Below, piece after piece: positions 12,043 to 20,878 of a stretch of 59,365 nucleotides of DNA. The DNA comes from CAYPKW01 sp964411425 (GTDB taxonomy: Bacteria > Pseudomonadota > Alphaproteobacteria > Dongiales > Dongiaceae), in assembly GCA_964411425.1 (NCBI GenBank), contig CAYPKW010000011.1:1-59365 (forward strand), read 5' to 3'. Both the position numbers and the translations under genes were made by a program. The notes below the pieces were generated by a model. That model ran no database searches, was not told the DNA's origin, and worked only from the letters and a program-made list of their open reading frames with translations. The first letter of the stretch is position 1. Every line of letters starts with the position of its first letter.

Positions 12043-12301
12043 GTTTGCCCTTGCCGTGCTCGTGGCCGTGATGGCCGCGGTCCCCAATCGACTGCACGAC
12101 TTCAGGGCTGTCGGCGCTCTTCTCGTTGCGATGATGCGCCTGGCGCTCGGTGCCGGACAGCAGGTTCATGTTTGGCAGCGACATGGCGCGCCCGCCCGCC
12201 TTGCCGCACGCCGGACACGGGGCCGGCGCGTTCGACCGGCTCATCGGCCGCCAGTCCCTGAACGGCCCGCATTTGCGGCACAGGTAATCGTAAAGCGGCA
12301 T
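12005..12301 (-). CDS. fmdB: FmdB-type zinc ribbon protein
   Basis: The 98-residue protein has an N-terminal FmdB/CxxC_CxxC zinc ribbon (MPLYDYLCRKCG, then CPACGK) and a charged His/Lys-rich tail. FmdB proteins are named from the Methylophilus formamidase locus and have been suggested to be regulatory; their biochemical role is not settled. It lies downstream of fmdA and shares 38 bases with the 3' end of the convergent MFS gene. A strong hairpin separates it from fmdA. Confidence 0.85.
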   Translation of the reverse strand: MPLYDYLCRKCGPFRDWRPMSRSNAPAPCPACGKAGGRAMSLPNMNLLSGTERQAHHRNEKSADSPEVVQSIGDRGHHGHEHGKGKLKRSRHPWMIGH

Positions 12302-12328
12302 GGCGTGCCTTCAGGCTTGGAGACGGAC

Positions 12329-12363
12329 GGGGTGCGGGCCGGCCGTCCGGCGACCCGCACCCC
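12329..12363 (-). other. Strong hairpin between fmdA and fmdB
   Basis: A 10-base perfect stem (GGGGTGCGGG with CCCGCACCCC) encloses a 15-base loop in the fmdA-fmdB gap. No T-run follows, so it is more likely an RNA-stability or partial-termination element than a full terminator. Confidence 0.55.
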
Positions 12364-12379
12364 TGTAGCGGATTATCGT

Positions 12380-13603
12380 TTACGAAGCCCTGGCGAGATC
12401 GCCGCCCTTCACCATATTCCGCGGTCCCTTGGCATTGGGCACGATGTCGAAGTCGAAGATCGCGGTCGGAATGTAAAGCGACACGCAGGCGTTCGGGATG
12501 TCGACCACACCGCTCACGCGGCCTTCCACCGGCGCCGTGCTGAGGATGGTATAGGCCTGCTCGCCGGTATACCCGAACTTCTTCAAATAGTTGATGGCAT
12601 TAATGCAGGCCCGGCGATAGGCGATGGTGACGTCGAGATAGTGCTGCTTGCCTTTGTCATCCACCGACAGGCCCTCGAACACCAGGAACTCGGCGTATCG
12701 GTTGTCGACCTGTCCCGGCTTGAACACCGGCTGCGACAGCCCGTACTTCTTCATGCCCCCCTTGATCAGGTCGACGTGCAGGTCGATCCACCCCGCCATT
12801 TCGATGGCGCCGCAGAACGTGATCTCGCCGTCGCCCTGCGAGAAGTGGAAGTCTCCCATCGAAAGACCGGCGTCCTTGACGTAGACCGGGAAATAGACGC
12901 GCGTGCCGCGCGACAGGTTCTTGATGTCGCAATTGCCGCCGTGCTCGCGCGGCGGGATGGTGCGGCAGGCCTCCATGGCGGCCCTCTTGAGCTGATCGCC
13001 CTTCATGCTCCCGAGGATGACGCCGGTGGGGTCCGGCGGCAGCGCCAAGGGCGGCACCCGCTTCGGATTGGTGGCGATGAGGTCGCGCTCCCGCTTGTTC
13101 CACTTGGCCAGCAACTCGTGCGACGGCACGCAGCCGATGAGGCCGGGATGCGTGAGCCCGGCGAACCGCACGCCGGGGATGTGGCGCGAGGTGGTATAGA
13201 TGCCGTGGAAGTCCCAGATCGCCTTGCGCGCCTGCGGATACAGGTCGGTCAGGAACCCGCCGCCGTTGGTGGTTGGGAATATGCCCGTATAGCCCCATTC
13301 GTGACCGCGATGCGCACCGATGTCGAGAAAATCCACTACCAGGAGATCGCCCGGTTCCGCGCCCTGCACGCCGATCGGCCCGAACAGATGGTGGCATGGC
13401 ATCAGGTTGCAATCGCGGATGTCATTGGCGCTGTCATCGTTGCTGATCTGACCTCCGGTCCAGTCCAGTGTTTCCACCCGGAAGTCGGCGCCGGGCTTCA
13501 CGTTGGCGACGAAAGGAATGTCGGGATGCCAGCGGTTGTGCACCGGCGGGACTTGATCCTTCGGTTTCTTCGAAAGATCGACGCTGATGATGGTCTTGGG
13601 CAT
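12380..13603 (-). CDS. fmdA: Formamidase (acetamidase/formamidase family)
   Basis: FmdA hydrolyses formamide, and more slowly other short amides, to ammonia and the acid. The 407-residue cytoplasmic enzyme matches the usual length of the family and has its marks: TIISVDLSKKPKDQVPPVHNRWHPDIP at the start, the DFLDIGAHRG segment, and GGNCDIKNLSRGTRVYFPV, which contributes metal-binding residues. It lies 21 bases after urtE at the end of the transporter operon. This suggests the transporter imports an amide whose nitrogen this enzyme releases. Upstream amiC/amiR would control the whole unit. Confidence 0.95.
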   Translation of the reverse strand: MPKTIISVDLSKKPKDQVPPVHNRWHPDIPFVANVKPGADFRVETLDWTGGQISNDDSANDIRDCNLMPCHHLFGPIGVQGAEPGDLLVVDFLDIGAHRGHEWGYTGIFPTTNGGGFLTDLYPQARKAIWDFHGIYTTSRHIPGVRFAGLTHPGLIGCVPSHELLAKWNKRERDLIATNPKRVPPLALPPDPTGVILGSMKGDQLKRAAMEACRTIPPREHGGNCDIKNLSRGTRVYFPVYVKDAGLSMGDFHFSQGDGEITFCGAIEMAGWIDLHVDLIKGGMKKYGLSQPVFKPGQVDNRYAEFLVFEGLSVDDKGKQHYLDVTIAYRRACINAINYLKKFGYTGEQAYTILSTAPVEGRVSGVVDIPNACVSLYIPTAIFDFDIVPNAKGPRNMVKGGDLARAS

Positions 13604-13624
13604 GCTTGCCTCCTCCCCTACGGA

Positions 13625-14319
<695 letters not shown>

Positions 14320-14323
<4 letters not shown>

Positions 14324-15078
14324 TGGTACTGCCCTTTTCCCAGATAGACCTCTTTCACGGTCTCGTTCGCCACCACCTCCGCCAGCGGCCCCTCGGCGAG
14401 CTTCTGGCCTTGGTGCAGCACGGTCACTTTCTTGGCGATCTGGCGAACGATGTGCATGTCGTGCTCGACCAGCAGCACGGTGTGGTTCTGCGCGATCTTC
14501 CGAATGAGATCGGCCGTCTTGCGCTTACCGTGCTCGGTCATTCCCGTGGTCGGTTCGTCCAGCAACATCAATTTCGGGTTCGAGGCGATCATCATGCCGA
14601 GCTCGAGCCACTGCCGCTCGCCATGCGAGAGTGTGTCGGCCGGGTCGTTGGCCTTGTCCTCCAGGCCGACGAACTCGAGAATGTCCCAGATACGGTCGGC
14701 GTCCTCGGACGTGACCCGGCGGAACAGATAGGAAAGCACCTTGCGCTCTTTGCGCTCGCCCTGCAGCGAGACCATGACATTGTCGAACACCGATAGCGTC
14801 TCGTAGAGGTTCGGCACCTGGAACTTGCGGCTGATCCCGGCCTGGACGATATCGTCCGGACCGAGGCCCGTAATGTCCCTGCCCTGGAAATGGATGCGCC
14901 CCGACGCCGGCTTGTAGCGTCCCGTGATCATGTCGATGAGCGTCGTCTTGCCGGCGCCATTGGGCCCGAGCAGCACGCGCAACTCGTTCTCCTCGATGCT
15001 GAAGTCGAGGTTGTTGAGGATCGTGTAGTCGCCGACCTTCGTGGTCAGGTTCTTCACTTCGAGAATGTTGTCGGTCAT
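14320..15078 (-). CDS. urtD: Urea/short-chain amide ABC transporter ATP-binding protein UrtD
   Basis: This LivG-type ATPase of about 252 residues has Walker A GPNGAGKTT, the Urt-style signature LSHGERQWLELGMM and Walker B LMLLDEPTTGM. I chose the ATG at 15078 (MTDNILEVKNL). The longer reading to 15201 overlaps urtC and adds an Arg-rich stretch unlike any ATPase N-terminus. Its stop overlaps the urtE start by four bases. Confidence 0.92.
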
Positions 15079-15121
15079 CGCATGTTCTCGCGCCTGCGCC
15101 GCCGCGCGGCCCCGGTCAGCC

Positions 15122-16327
15122 TCACACGCCTTGCTGGTCGAGGCGCTCGGCCGGCGCACCCGGCAGCCATTCGCGCTGCTGGTCGGCCGGCTTCGCCTCA
15201 TGCGCCCCCGGCTTGCGCCACCGCGCGGCCCACTTGGCGATGGTGCCGACGATGCCGTCGCGCATCACCAACACGACGAAGATGAACAAGCCACCCATGA
15301 TCAATTGCCACCAGTCCGCGAGCACGCCCGAAAGGAAGAACTCCGCCCCGCGCACCAGGAAGGCGCCGATGAAGGGGCCGATGATCGTGCCCCTGCCGCC
15401 GACGGCGGTCCAGATGACGGCCTCGATCGAATAGACGGGCCCGGTGTCAAGGAACGAGATGAGCCCGACCCAGGCCGCATAGAGGGCGCCGGCCACCGCC
15501 GCGATGAAGGCCGAGACGCAGAACACGAAGATGCGGTAGTTGGCTACGTTGTAGCCCATGAACTCCGCTCGCACGTCGTTGTCGCGCACGGACTTGAGCA
15601 CGGTGCCAATGCGCGAATGTGTCAACGCCCGGGCGCCGATGAAGGAGACGGCGACGATGGCGAGCATGATCCACAGGAAATCGGTGTAGATGAGCTGATC
15701 GCCGAGCTTGACCTCGGGGAAGCCGAAAATCGACCACGCCAAGGCGTTCGAATAATCGGTGATGCCGTTGAAGCCGCCGGTGTAGGCCTGGTACTCGATG
15801 ATGAAGTCCTGCAGGATGAGCGATTCGGCCAGCGTGATCACCGCGCAATAGACTCCGTAAATGTGCCGCTTGAAGGTGATCACGCCGAACAGCAGCGCCA
15901 TGAGCATCGGCACGATCATGGCGCAGGCAACGGCGAACCAGTAGCTCTGCAAGGGCTCCATGAATCGCGGCAACTCCGTGAGACCGTTCCATTCCATGAA
16001 GTCCGGAATCTTGCCGCCGTAGCGCGTCGGGTGCGTGAGCCCGTAGTTGATCTTGAGCGACAAGGCGACGAAGTAGGCGGAGACGCCGAAATAGACGGCC
16101 TGGCCGAGGCTGAGGATGCCGGTGAAGCCCCAGATGAGGTCGATGCTGAGCGCGAACAGGGCGTAACACAGGAACTTGCCGAGCAGGGAGACGATGTAGA
16201 GGCTCGATCCGAAATAAGGATAGGAGCCGATCAGCGCGACTACGAACGCGCCGCCGAGAAGGGCCCACCACGGAATCATCGGCGCCCGTCTGATCACCCT
16301 GACTGCCTTGGGCTTTGCCGCATTCAT
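15122..16327 (-). CDS. urtC: Urea/short-chain amide ABC transporter permease UrtC
   Basis: This 401-residue inner-membrane permease of the LivM type has about ten hydrophobic segments. The conserved permease loop reads ALTHSRIGTVLKSVRDNDVRAEFMGYNV, where the ATPase docks. It ends in a hydrophilic tail. It lies between urtB and urtD on the same strand with short gaps. Family length and order match UrtC. Confidence 0.93.
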   Translation of the reverse strand: MNAAKPKAVRVIRRAPMIPWWALLGGAFVVALIGSYPYFGSSLYIVSLLGKFLCYALFALSIDLIWGFTGILSLGQAVYFGVSAYFVALSLKINYGLTHPTRYGGKIPDFMEWNGLTELPRFMEPLQSYWFAVACAMIVPMLMALLFGVITFKRHIYGVYCAVITLAESLILQDFIIEYQAYTGGFNGITDYSNALAWSIFGFPEVKLGDQLIYTDFLWIMLAIVAVSFIGARALTHSRIGTVLKSVRDNDVRAEFMGYNVANYRIFVFCVSAFIAAVAGALYAAWVGLISFLDTGPVYSIEAVIWTAVGGRGTIIGPFIGAFLVRGAEFFLSGVLADWWQLIMGGLFIFVVLVMRDGIVGTIAKWAARWRKPGAHEAKPADQQREWLPGAPAERLDQQGV

Positions 16328-16364
16328 TGCCTGGTCCCTTGCCTCCCGCGCGACCGGCGTCGCG

Positions 16365-17264
16365 CTAGCGCCGCTCGTGGTAGCCGAAGATGCCTTTCGG
16401 CACGATCCGAATGGCGATGACGATGAACAGGAACACCAAGAGCTTGCCGATCACGTTGTTGGTGAGGAACGAGAGCAGCGTCTCGGCCTCGCCGATGATG
16501 CCGCCGCCGGCGGCCACGCCCCACAGGCTGCCGACGCCGCCGAGCACAAGAACCATGTACGAATCCACCGCGTAGACGAAGCCCATGGTCGGCGACACCG
16601 TCTTGATCGGCGCCAGCATGGCGCCTGCCACGCCGGCGAGGCCGGAGCCGATGACGAAGATCGTCATGTCGACCCTGGCCGTATCGATGCCGAGGCAGCC
16701 CGCCATGCGCCGATTGCGGCGGACAGCCCGCACCTTCAGGCCCAGGTCGGTCTTGAACATGATGTAGAAGGTGGCGGCCAAGAGGACCGCGGCGGCGACG
16801 ATCAGAAACATCCGGTAGTAGGGGTACTGTATGAAGCCGATGACGCGCACCCCGCCCTCGAGCACCTGCGGCACCTTCGCCTCCTTCAACTCGGTCCCGA
16901 AAATCAGTTTGACGATGACCCTGAGCGCGATACCGACGCCCCACGTCGCCAGCAGGGTTTCCAGCGGTCGGTCGTAAATCCATTGGATGATCCCGCGTTC
17001 GACCACGAGGCCGATCAGTCCCACGACGACGAACGCGAGCGGAATGGCGAGAAACAGTGTGTAGGCGAAGTCGGGCCCCACGACAAATCGCTGGAGGATA
17101 TAGCCGCAGTAGGCCCCGATCATGATGAACTCGCCATGCGCCATGTTGATGACGCCGGCGACTCCGAAGATGATCGCCAGGCCGACCGCCGCGATGATCA
17201 GGATCGCGACGACGCTGAATCCCGTAAGAAACTGGATGAATATCTGGTCTTGGAAGGTGATCAT
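16365..17264 (-). CDS. urtB: Urea/short-chain amide ABC transporter permease UrtB
   Basis: This LivH-type permease of about 299 residues starts MITFQDQIFIQFLTGFSV. Membrane segments include VVAILIIAAVGLAIIFGVAGVINMAHGEF, with the conserved NMAHGEF. The coupling loop reads LGLKVRAVRRNRRMAGCLGID. The ATG at 17264 is preferred because upstream codons add a Pro/Arg-rich leader. A 136-base gap with a strong hairpin separates it from urtA. Confidence 0.92.
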   Translation of the reverse strand: MITFQDQIFIQFLTGFSVVAILIIAAVGLAIIFGVAGVINMAHGEFIMIGAYCGYILQRFVVGPDFAYTLFLAIPLAFVVVGLIGLVVERGIIQWIYDRPLETLLATWGVGIALRVIVKLIFGTELKEAKVPQVLEGGVRVIGFIQYPYYRMFLIVAAAVLLAATFYIMFKTDLGLKVRAVRRNRRMAGCLGIDTARVDMTIFVIGSGLAGVAGAMLAPIKTVSPTMGFVYAVDSYMVLVLGGVGSLWGVAAGGGIIGEAETLLSFLTNNVIGKLLVFLFIVIAIRIVPKGIFGYHERR

Positions 17265-17349
17265 TCCCCGCCCCTGCTTGAGGACCGCGCCAGGTATGGG
17301 CGGTATACCGCCGGCCCACGCGATCTTCCGAGGATTCTCCGCCCGGCCG

Positions 17350-17377
17350 GGCGGGGCCGGCAACGTGCCGCCCCGCC
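17350..17377 (-). other. Hairpin between urtA and urtB
   Basis: An 8-base GC stem (GGCGGGGC with GCCCCGCC) carries an inner GGCA/TGCC extension and no T-run. Placed just after the binding-protein gene, it could stabilise the urtA message so that the binding protein is made in excess of the permeases. This is a common arrangement in ABC operons; here it is inference. Confidence 0.5.
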
Positions 17378-17400
17378 CGCCAGACCGTAACTAGCCTACC

Positions 17401-18723
17401 CTAAAGGTCCATTGTCCCGGAACGGTTCGATTCCTCGCTCCAGGGCTTCTTCAGGCGGTCCAACACCTTCTGGTCCGTGAAGTCGCAGTCCTTGTTCGGA
17501 TAGAGCAGGTCCACCCACGGGTCCGGCCGGATCCGGTCCTTCGACACCCAGACCTCGTCGAACTGGCCCTGTTCGTTGGACCTGCCGATGCGGGCCCACA
17601 GCCACGTGTGGTGGTTCTTCTCGTCGATCTTCACCGGGCCCTGCGGTGCCGTGAACTCCTGCCCCGGCAGGCCCTCGTAGATGAGGGCATCGGCGTCGGT
17701 GCCGGACTTGGCGATGGCCTGGGCGAGGAAGTAGGTCTGGAAGTAGGCCGCCTCCATCACCGCGTTGGTCACCTGGTCCGCGCCGTACTTGGCCTTGAAG
17801 CGCTCGACGAAGGTCTTGTTCTCGGGCGTGTCGGTGGACTGGAAGTAGTTGAACGAGGTGTAGTGCCCGAGCGCGTATTCGGCGCCCATCGCCTGGATTT
17901 CCTGCTCGGTCGTGATCGGCGTGCAGATCGGGATGTCGTTGGCGGTAATGCCGAACTGCTTGTACTGCTTGTAGAAGGCGACGATCTGGTCGCCGACCAG
18001 ATCCGAGAACACGACGTCGGCGCCGCTCGCCGCGATCTTGTTGATGTTGGTCGAGAACTCGGTGTGGCCGAGGGGCGAGTACTCCTCGGCGATGGTCTCC
18101 CCGCCGTGCAGCTGCAGCAGCGCCTTGACCTCGCGGTTGGTCTCCTTCGGATAGATGTAGTTGGCGCCGATCAGGTAGAACTTCTTGCGGCCCAGCGTGT
18201 TGATGATCCAGGGCACGAAGTCGTCGAGCTGCTGGTTCGGCACCGCCCCTGTGTAGAAGACGTTCTTGCTGCACTCCTGCGCCTCGTACAGCGTCGGATA
18301 GAGCAGCACGCCGTTGTATTGCTCGAATACCGGCAACACCGACTGGCGGCTTGCCGAGGTGTAGCAGCCGAGCACGGCCGTCACCTTGTCCTCGAGCAGC
18401 AGCTTCTTCGCCTTCTCGTTGAACACCTGCACCAGCGACTGCGGGTCCTCGATCACCGGCTCGATCATCTTGCCGTTGACGCCGCCCGCGGCATTGATTT
18501 CCTCGATCGCCAGCAGCTCGGCGTTGTGCAGCGAGCGCTCGATGATGGCGATCGTGCCTGAGAGCGAGTGCAGAATGCCGACCTTGATGGTGTCGCCTTC
18601 CGCCGCCTTTACGATGTTCCTGGCGAAATAGAATGGTGGGTTCGTCACCGTCCACGCCGCCGTCCCCGCCGCCGCGGCGGCGGAGCCCTTGAGAAATGCC
18701 CGTCGCCCGATCTTGATCCTCAT
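17401..18723 (-). CDS. urtA: Urea/short-chain amide ABC transporter substrate-binding protein UrtA
   Basis: The 440-residue periplasmic binding protein is of the Peripla_BP_5 (UrtA/AmiC) family. It starts with a Tat signal, GRRAFLKGSAAAAAGTAAW, followed by the family motifs KVGILHSLSGTIAI and VLGCYTSASRQSVLPV. It would deliver the substrate to UrtBC. In Methylophilus the related FmdD serves a urea and short-chain amide importer beside fmdA and fmdB, so formamide is a likely ligand; urea remains possible. A GGGGAGG site precedes the ATG. Its 194-base leader contains the antiterminator-like structure described separately. Confidence 0.93.
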   Translation of the reverse strand: MRIKIGRRAFLKGSAAAAAGTAAWTVTNPPFYFARNIVKAAEGDTIKVGILHSLSGTIAIIERSLHNAELLAIEEINAAGGVNGKMIEPVIEDPQSLVQVFNEKAKKLLLEDKVTAVLGCYTSASRQSVLPVFEQYNGVLLYPTLYEAQECSKNVFYTGAVPNQQLDDFVPWIINTLGRKKFYLIGANYIYPKETNREVKALLQLHGGETIAEEYSPLGHTEFSTNINKIAASGADVVFSDLVGDQIVAFYKQYKQFGITANDIPICTPITTEQEIQAMGAEYALGHYTSFNYFQSTDTPENKTFVERFKAKYGADQVTNAVMEAAYFQTYFLAQAIAKSGTDADALIYEGLPGQEFTAPQGPVKIDEKNHHTWLWARIGRSNEQGQFDEVWVSKDRIRPDPWVDLLYPNKDCDFTDQKVLDRLKKPWSEESNRSGTMDL

Positions 18724-18763
18724 GGTCTCGTCCTCCCCGTCATGAGTGACAGTACTGAACGCC

Positions 18764-18815
18764 CAAAAACAAACACCCCACCTGCCAGCTCCGAAGCGGA
18801 AACTGTCATGTGGGG
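18764..18815 (-). terminator. Conditional terminator in the urtA leader
   Basis: On the minus strand CCCCAC and GTGGGG enclose an inner hairpin (around CCG-CTT-CGG). They are followed by TGTTTGTTTTT about 40 bases before the urtA ATG. A terminator placed inside the leader of an operon makes sense only if it is regulated. Its 5' arm shares bases with the hairpin at 18813-18826. Confidence 0.7.
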
Positions 18816-18854
18816 CGGCATCGCCCTGATTTCATCGGCGGCGCCATTGCCGCC
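18813..18854 (-). promoter_or_regulatory. ANTAR-type antiterminator hairpins upstream of urtA
   Basis: Two small hairpins lie in series on the minus strand. The first (18837-18854) is a perfect 6-base stem GGCGGC/GCCGCC with loop AAUGGC. This loop has A at position 1 and G at position 4, as required by ANTAR proteins. Ten bases later the second (18813-18826) has stem GGGC/GCCC and loop GAUGCC, which keeps G4 but not A1; a 5-base stem with a 4-base loop is an alternative fold. The second hairpin's 3' arm uses bases of the terminator stem, so the two exclude each other. A further 6-base stem with a 6-base loop (18865-18882) sits upstream. Confidence 0.65.
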
Positions 18855-18917
18855 CCCCGACTCCGGCCCGGTGTAGCGGGCCTCGCCGAGAGAGATACCC
18901 CAGTCAAGAAGTCAGCG

Positions 18918-19499
18918 CTAGGTCAACAAGTCCTTGGCACTGACGATCGCGGAAGCAACCGTGGCAATCGTAACGCGCCGGTTCATCGCCTGCGTCCGCA
19001 GATACCGATACGCCTCCTGTTCCTCCAGGTTTTTTTCTTTCATCAAGATCGCCTTCGCCTGCTCCACCTTGCGGATGGAGCGCAGCGTGTCCTCCAGCTT
19101 GGCGATCTTGCCTAACAGCCGCCTTTCGTAACGGAAATTGTTACGGGCCAGCATCAGGTTTGTCAATACCGCCGAGGCCGTCACCGGTCGATTGAGCACG
19201 GCGTGGGCGCCGCTCCCCGCCAATGCGCGCAACTCCGCCGCTGCATCGCCGCTCGTCACCGCGATAATCGCGGCCGGCGCCCCCTCCGCCGTCCAGGGAA
19301 AGGCGCCCGGCGGGTCGCGGTCGATCTGATAGAACACGGCGTCAAGGGGCCTCGGCAGCTCCGCGGGGGCCGGCCACAGGTGCTGCGCCTGGCAGCCCAG
19401 CCGCTGCAGTTGGCGGATGATCGTCTCGCCGTCGCGGTCGCGCAGAAGTGCGACCGCCACGCGCAACTGCCCCAGATCCTCGCCACCCGGATGGTTCAT
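18918..19499 (-). CDS. amiR: ANTAR-domain antiterminator (AmiR-like)
   Basis: This protein of about 193 residues resembles AmiR of Pseudomonas. It has an N-terminal pseudo-receiver region (VAVALLRDRDGETIIRQL) without an obvious phospho-accepting aspartate site, a helical segment, and a C-terminal ANTAR RNA-binding domain (VEQAKAILMKEKNLEEQEAYRYLRTQAMN). Such proteins bind hairpins in the nascent leader and prevent termination. The ATG at 19499 has GGAGG five bases upstream and is preferred over the one at 19517. It follows amiC and immediately precedes a leader with matching hairpins, so it very probably controls urtABCDE-fmdA. Confidence 0.92.
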   Translation of the reverse strand: MNHPGGEDLGQLRVAVALLRDRDGETIIRQLQRLGCQAQHLWPAPAELPRPLDAVFYQIDRDPPGAFPWTAEGAPAAIIAVTSGDAAAELRALAGSGAHAVLNRPVTASAVLTNLMLARNNFRYERRLLGKIAKLEDTLRSIRKVEQAKAILMKEKNLEEQEAYRYLRTQAMNRRVTIATVASAIVSAKDLLT

Positions 19500-19569
19500 C
19501 GCCGCCTCCACCGGCATCGTCCACGGCCCCGGGGGCCCTGTCCCTTGCTTGCCCCCGGATCGGCGGCCG

Positions 19570-20721
19570 TTACGGCGCCGTCAGGCCGAAATGCGTGGTC
19601 AAATACGGGTCGGGCTTCACCGCCACGTGGGATTCGCGCACGATGTCGAACTGCCCGTCGCGGTTGGCCCGGCCGATGCGGGTCCACAGGTCGGTGTGCC
19701 CGCTGTCCTCGTCGATCGAGATGTGTCCCTGGGGCGCGTCGTAGCCGCTGCCGAGCACCACCGGGCGCAGCACCTCGGTGTCCATGGTGTTGGTCTGGGA
19801 CAGCGCCCGGGCGAACACATGCACCTGGAAATAGGCCGCCTCGACGCACATGTTCGTCGGCTGGTCGGCGCCGAAGCGTTTCTGATAGCGGGCCACGAAG
19901 GAGGAGTTGTCGGGCGTGCTGACCTGCTGGAAGTAAGGCGCCGCGGTAATGTGCCCCGCGGCCACGTCGCCTCCCATCCGCTGGACCTCCGCCTCGCTGG
20001 TCGTGAGGCTGGCGATCGGCATGACGTCGGGATCGAGCCCGGCATCGGCGTAGGCCTTGTAGAGATAGGCGGTCGAGTCGCCGACCACGGTGGAAAATAT
20101 GACGTCCGGCTGGGCCCGCCGGATGTCGCGCGCCACCGACTTGAAGTCGACCGGATCGGCATTGAGATCCAGGTAGCGCTCGCCGACCACGGCGCCGCGG
20201 TGGACGCGCACCAGATCGCGCATGATGCGGTTCGATTCGCGCGGGTAGATGTAGTCGGAGCCGACGAAGTAAAAACGGGTGCCGTAGTTCTCCATCAGGA
20301 ACTCGGCCAGCTCGACGCTGTTCTGGTTGGGCGCGGCGCCGGTGTAAATGACGTTGGGCGAGTATTCGAAGCCCTCGTATAGCGTCGGATACCAGAGCAG
20401 GCCGTTGCGCCGCTCGACGACGGGCAACACCGCGCGCCGGCTGCTCGAAGTGTAGCAGCCGAAGATCACATTGACCCCGTCGACGCACATCAGCCGATCC
20501 GCCAGGCGCGCGAAGCTGCGTGCGTCCGAGGCCGGATCGTACACATGCGGCACCAGTTCGCGGCCGTTGATGCCGCCGCTGGCGTTGATCTCCTCGATCG
20601 CGAGGATGCTACCGCGCAACTGGCTTTCCTCGATGACCGCGGTGACCCCGGTCTGCGAAAAAAGCACCCCGATGCGCCAGGGCTCGTCGGTCGAACGTTC
20701 CCTCGTCACACCTCCCACCAT
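19570..20721 (-). CDS. amiC: Cytoplasmic amide sensor, AmiC-like
   Basis: The 383-residue protein belongs to the same Peripla_BP_5 family as UrtA (WRIGVLFSQTGVTAVIEES near the start, VIFGCYTSSSRRAVLPV further on) but has no signal peptide. That fits AmiC, the cytoplasmic ligand sensor that holds AmiR inactive until an amide binds. It is followed by amiR after 70 bases. UrtA and AmiC appear to be paralogues, one in each compartment, reading the same class of ligand. The start is uncertain: the ATG at 20721 lacks a clear ribosome site. Confidence 0.9.
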   Translation of the reverse strand: MVGGVTRERSTDEPWRIGVLFSQTGVTAVIEESQLRGSILAIEEINASGGINGRELVPHVYDPASDARSFARLADRLMCVDGVNVIFGCYTSSSRRAVLPVVERRNGLLWYPTLYEGFEYSPNVIYTGAAPNQNSVELAEFLMENYGTRFYFVGSDYIYPRESNRIMRDLVRVHRGAVVGERYLDLNADPVDFKSVARDIRRAQPDVIFSTVVGDSTAYLYKAYADAGLDPDVMPIASLTTSEAEVQRMGGDVAAGHITAAPYFQQVSTPDNSSFVARYQKRFGADQPTNMCVEAAYFQVHVFARALSQTNTMDTEVLRPVVLGSGYDAPQGHISIDEDSGHTDLWTRIGRANRDGQFDIVRESHVAVKPDPYLTTHFGLTAP

Positions 20722-20878
20722 CGCCGGGCCTGTCCGCGCCCGTCGCCCGCCTCCCCGGTCCGCCGGGCAGCGACGAGGGTTCGATTAAACACCAAACGGC
20801 CGGCGGTGAATAGCCTCGCGTGCCCCTGGCCGGACAGACCGTTGCAGTGGCCGCCGCGCGAGGCTATGTCTGGCGGCG

